Positions 64,000-64,000 of a stretch of DNA of 64,000 bases are shown one piece after another. The DNA is from Deinococcus grandis. GTDB taxonomy: Bacteria; Deinococcota; Deinococci; Deinococcales; Deinococcaceae. The stretch lies in the NCBI RefSeq assembly GCF_001485435.1, contig NZ_BCMS01000001.1, positions 1,993,501 to 2,057,500 of the forward strand, given 5' to 3'. Made by a program: the position numbers and the translations under genes. A model generated the notes under the pieces. That model saw only the letters and a program-made list of their open reading frames with translations. It ran no database searches and was not told the origin of the DNA. Each line of letters begins with the position of its first letter. Positions within the stretch are counted from its first letter, which is position 1.

Positions 64000-64000
64000 A

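Overview
The window is a gene-dense, very high-GC bacterial chromosome segment that most resembles the genus Deinococcus. The supporting signs are a FemX-like glycyltransferase (Orn-Gly2 cell-wall chemistry), a three-helix membrane Ser/Thr kinase with a C-terminal propeller, a T-box-controlled eukaryote-like IleRS, many secreted proteins of unknown function, and a family of about 135-bp structured intergenic repeats. At roughly twenty genes a TANNNT box lies only about 5-11 nt before the start codon. This is the arrangement described for the abundant leaderless mRNAs of Deinococcus, and it was used here to choose several starts. It is ordinary chromosomal backbone up to about 61.8 kb. A decayed IS4-family transposase and a fragment of the repeat then mark the junction with a less GC-biased two-gene ABC transporter that runs to the window edge.

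Layout. 0-8.5 kb: end of a subtilase, FemX-like enzyme, secreted parvulin, GNAT, an isobutyryl-CoA-mutase-like large subunit, lipid kinase, recX and rpsT. 8.5-16.9 kb: secreted protein, glmM, His-rich membrane peptide, phosphotransferase, AlkX/YcaQ-type DNA glycosylase, TTPAP-repeat exported protein, purB and an LGFP-repeat protein. 17-23.3 kb: acyl-CoA dehydrogenase, FAH-family enzyme, and a peptide-type ABC importer (binding protein plus two permeases, no ATPase in the window). 23.3-28.8 kb: kinase-glutaredoxin-ftsY operon divergent from a large orphan protein. 28.8-36.9 kb: glycosyltransferase, lactonase-like MBL, XTPase and DinB pair, response regulator, aldo/keto reductase divergent from an MFS exporter, and the pdxS-pdxT PLP synthase. 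36.9-40 kb: rho, a LysM/M23 envelope peptidase and a response regulator in series. 40.2-44.3 kb: a T-box leader, then a cupin, a 44-codon ORF and ileS. 44.4-55.5 kb: AroE-like protein, TspO-related protein, argJ, GMC oxidoreductase, deoD, thiolase and two glycosyltransferases. 55.5-61.8 kb: a small protein with a probable CTG start, a FadB/FadJ-type beta-oxidation fusion divergent from a quinone oxidoreductase across a palindromic operator, and an acyl-ACP-reductase-like/NDH-2-like pair. 61.9-64 kb: IS remnant and ABC transporter.

Themes. A fatty/branched acyl-CoA network is spread over the window: mutase at 4.2 kb, acyl-CoA dehydrogenase at 17 kb, thiolase at 51.7 kb, multifunctional enzyme at 56 kb and acyl reductase-like enzyme at 59.4 kb. 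Cell-envelope functions recur: FemX-like, glmM, M23, glycosyltransferases and subtilase. DNA maintenance is represented by recX, the AlkX-type glycosylase, the XTPase and the propeller kinase. The most unusual items are the covarying two-hairpin repeat whose ends overlap stop codons, the probable CTG-initiated gene, the mutase specificity residues, and the T-box operon with extra genes between leader and ileS.
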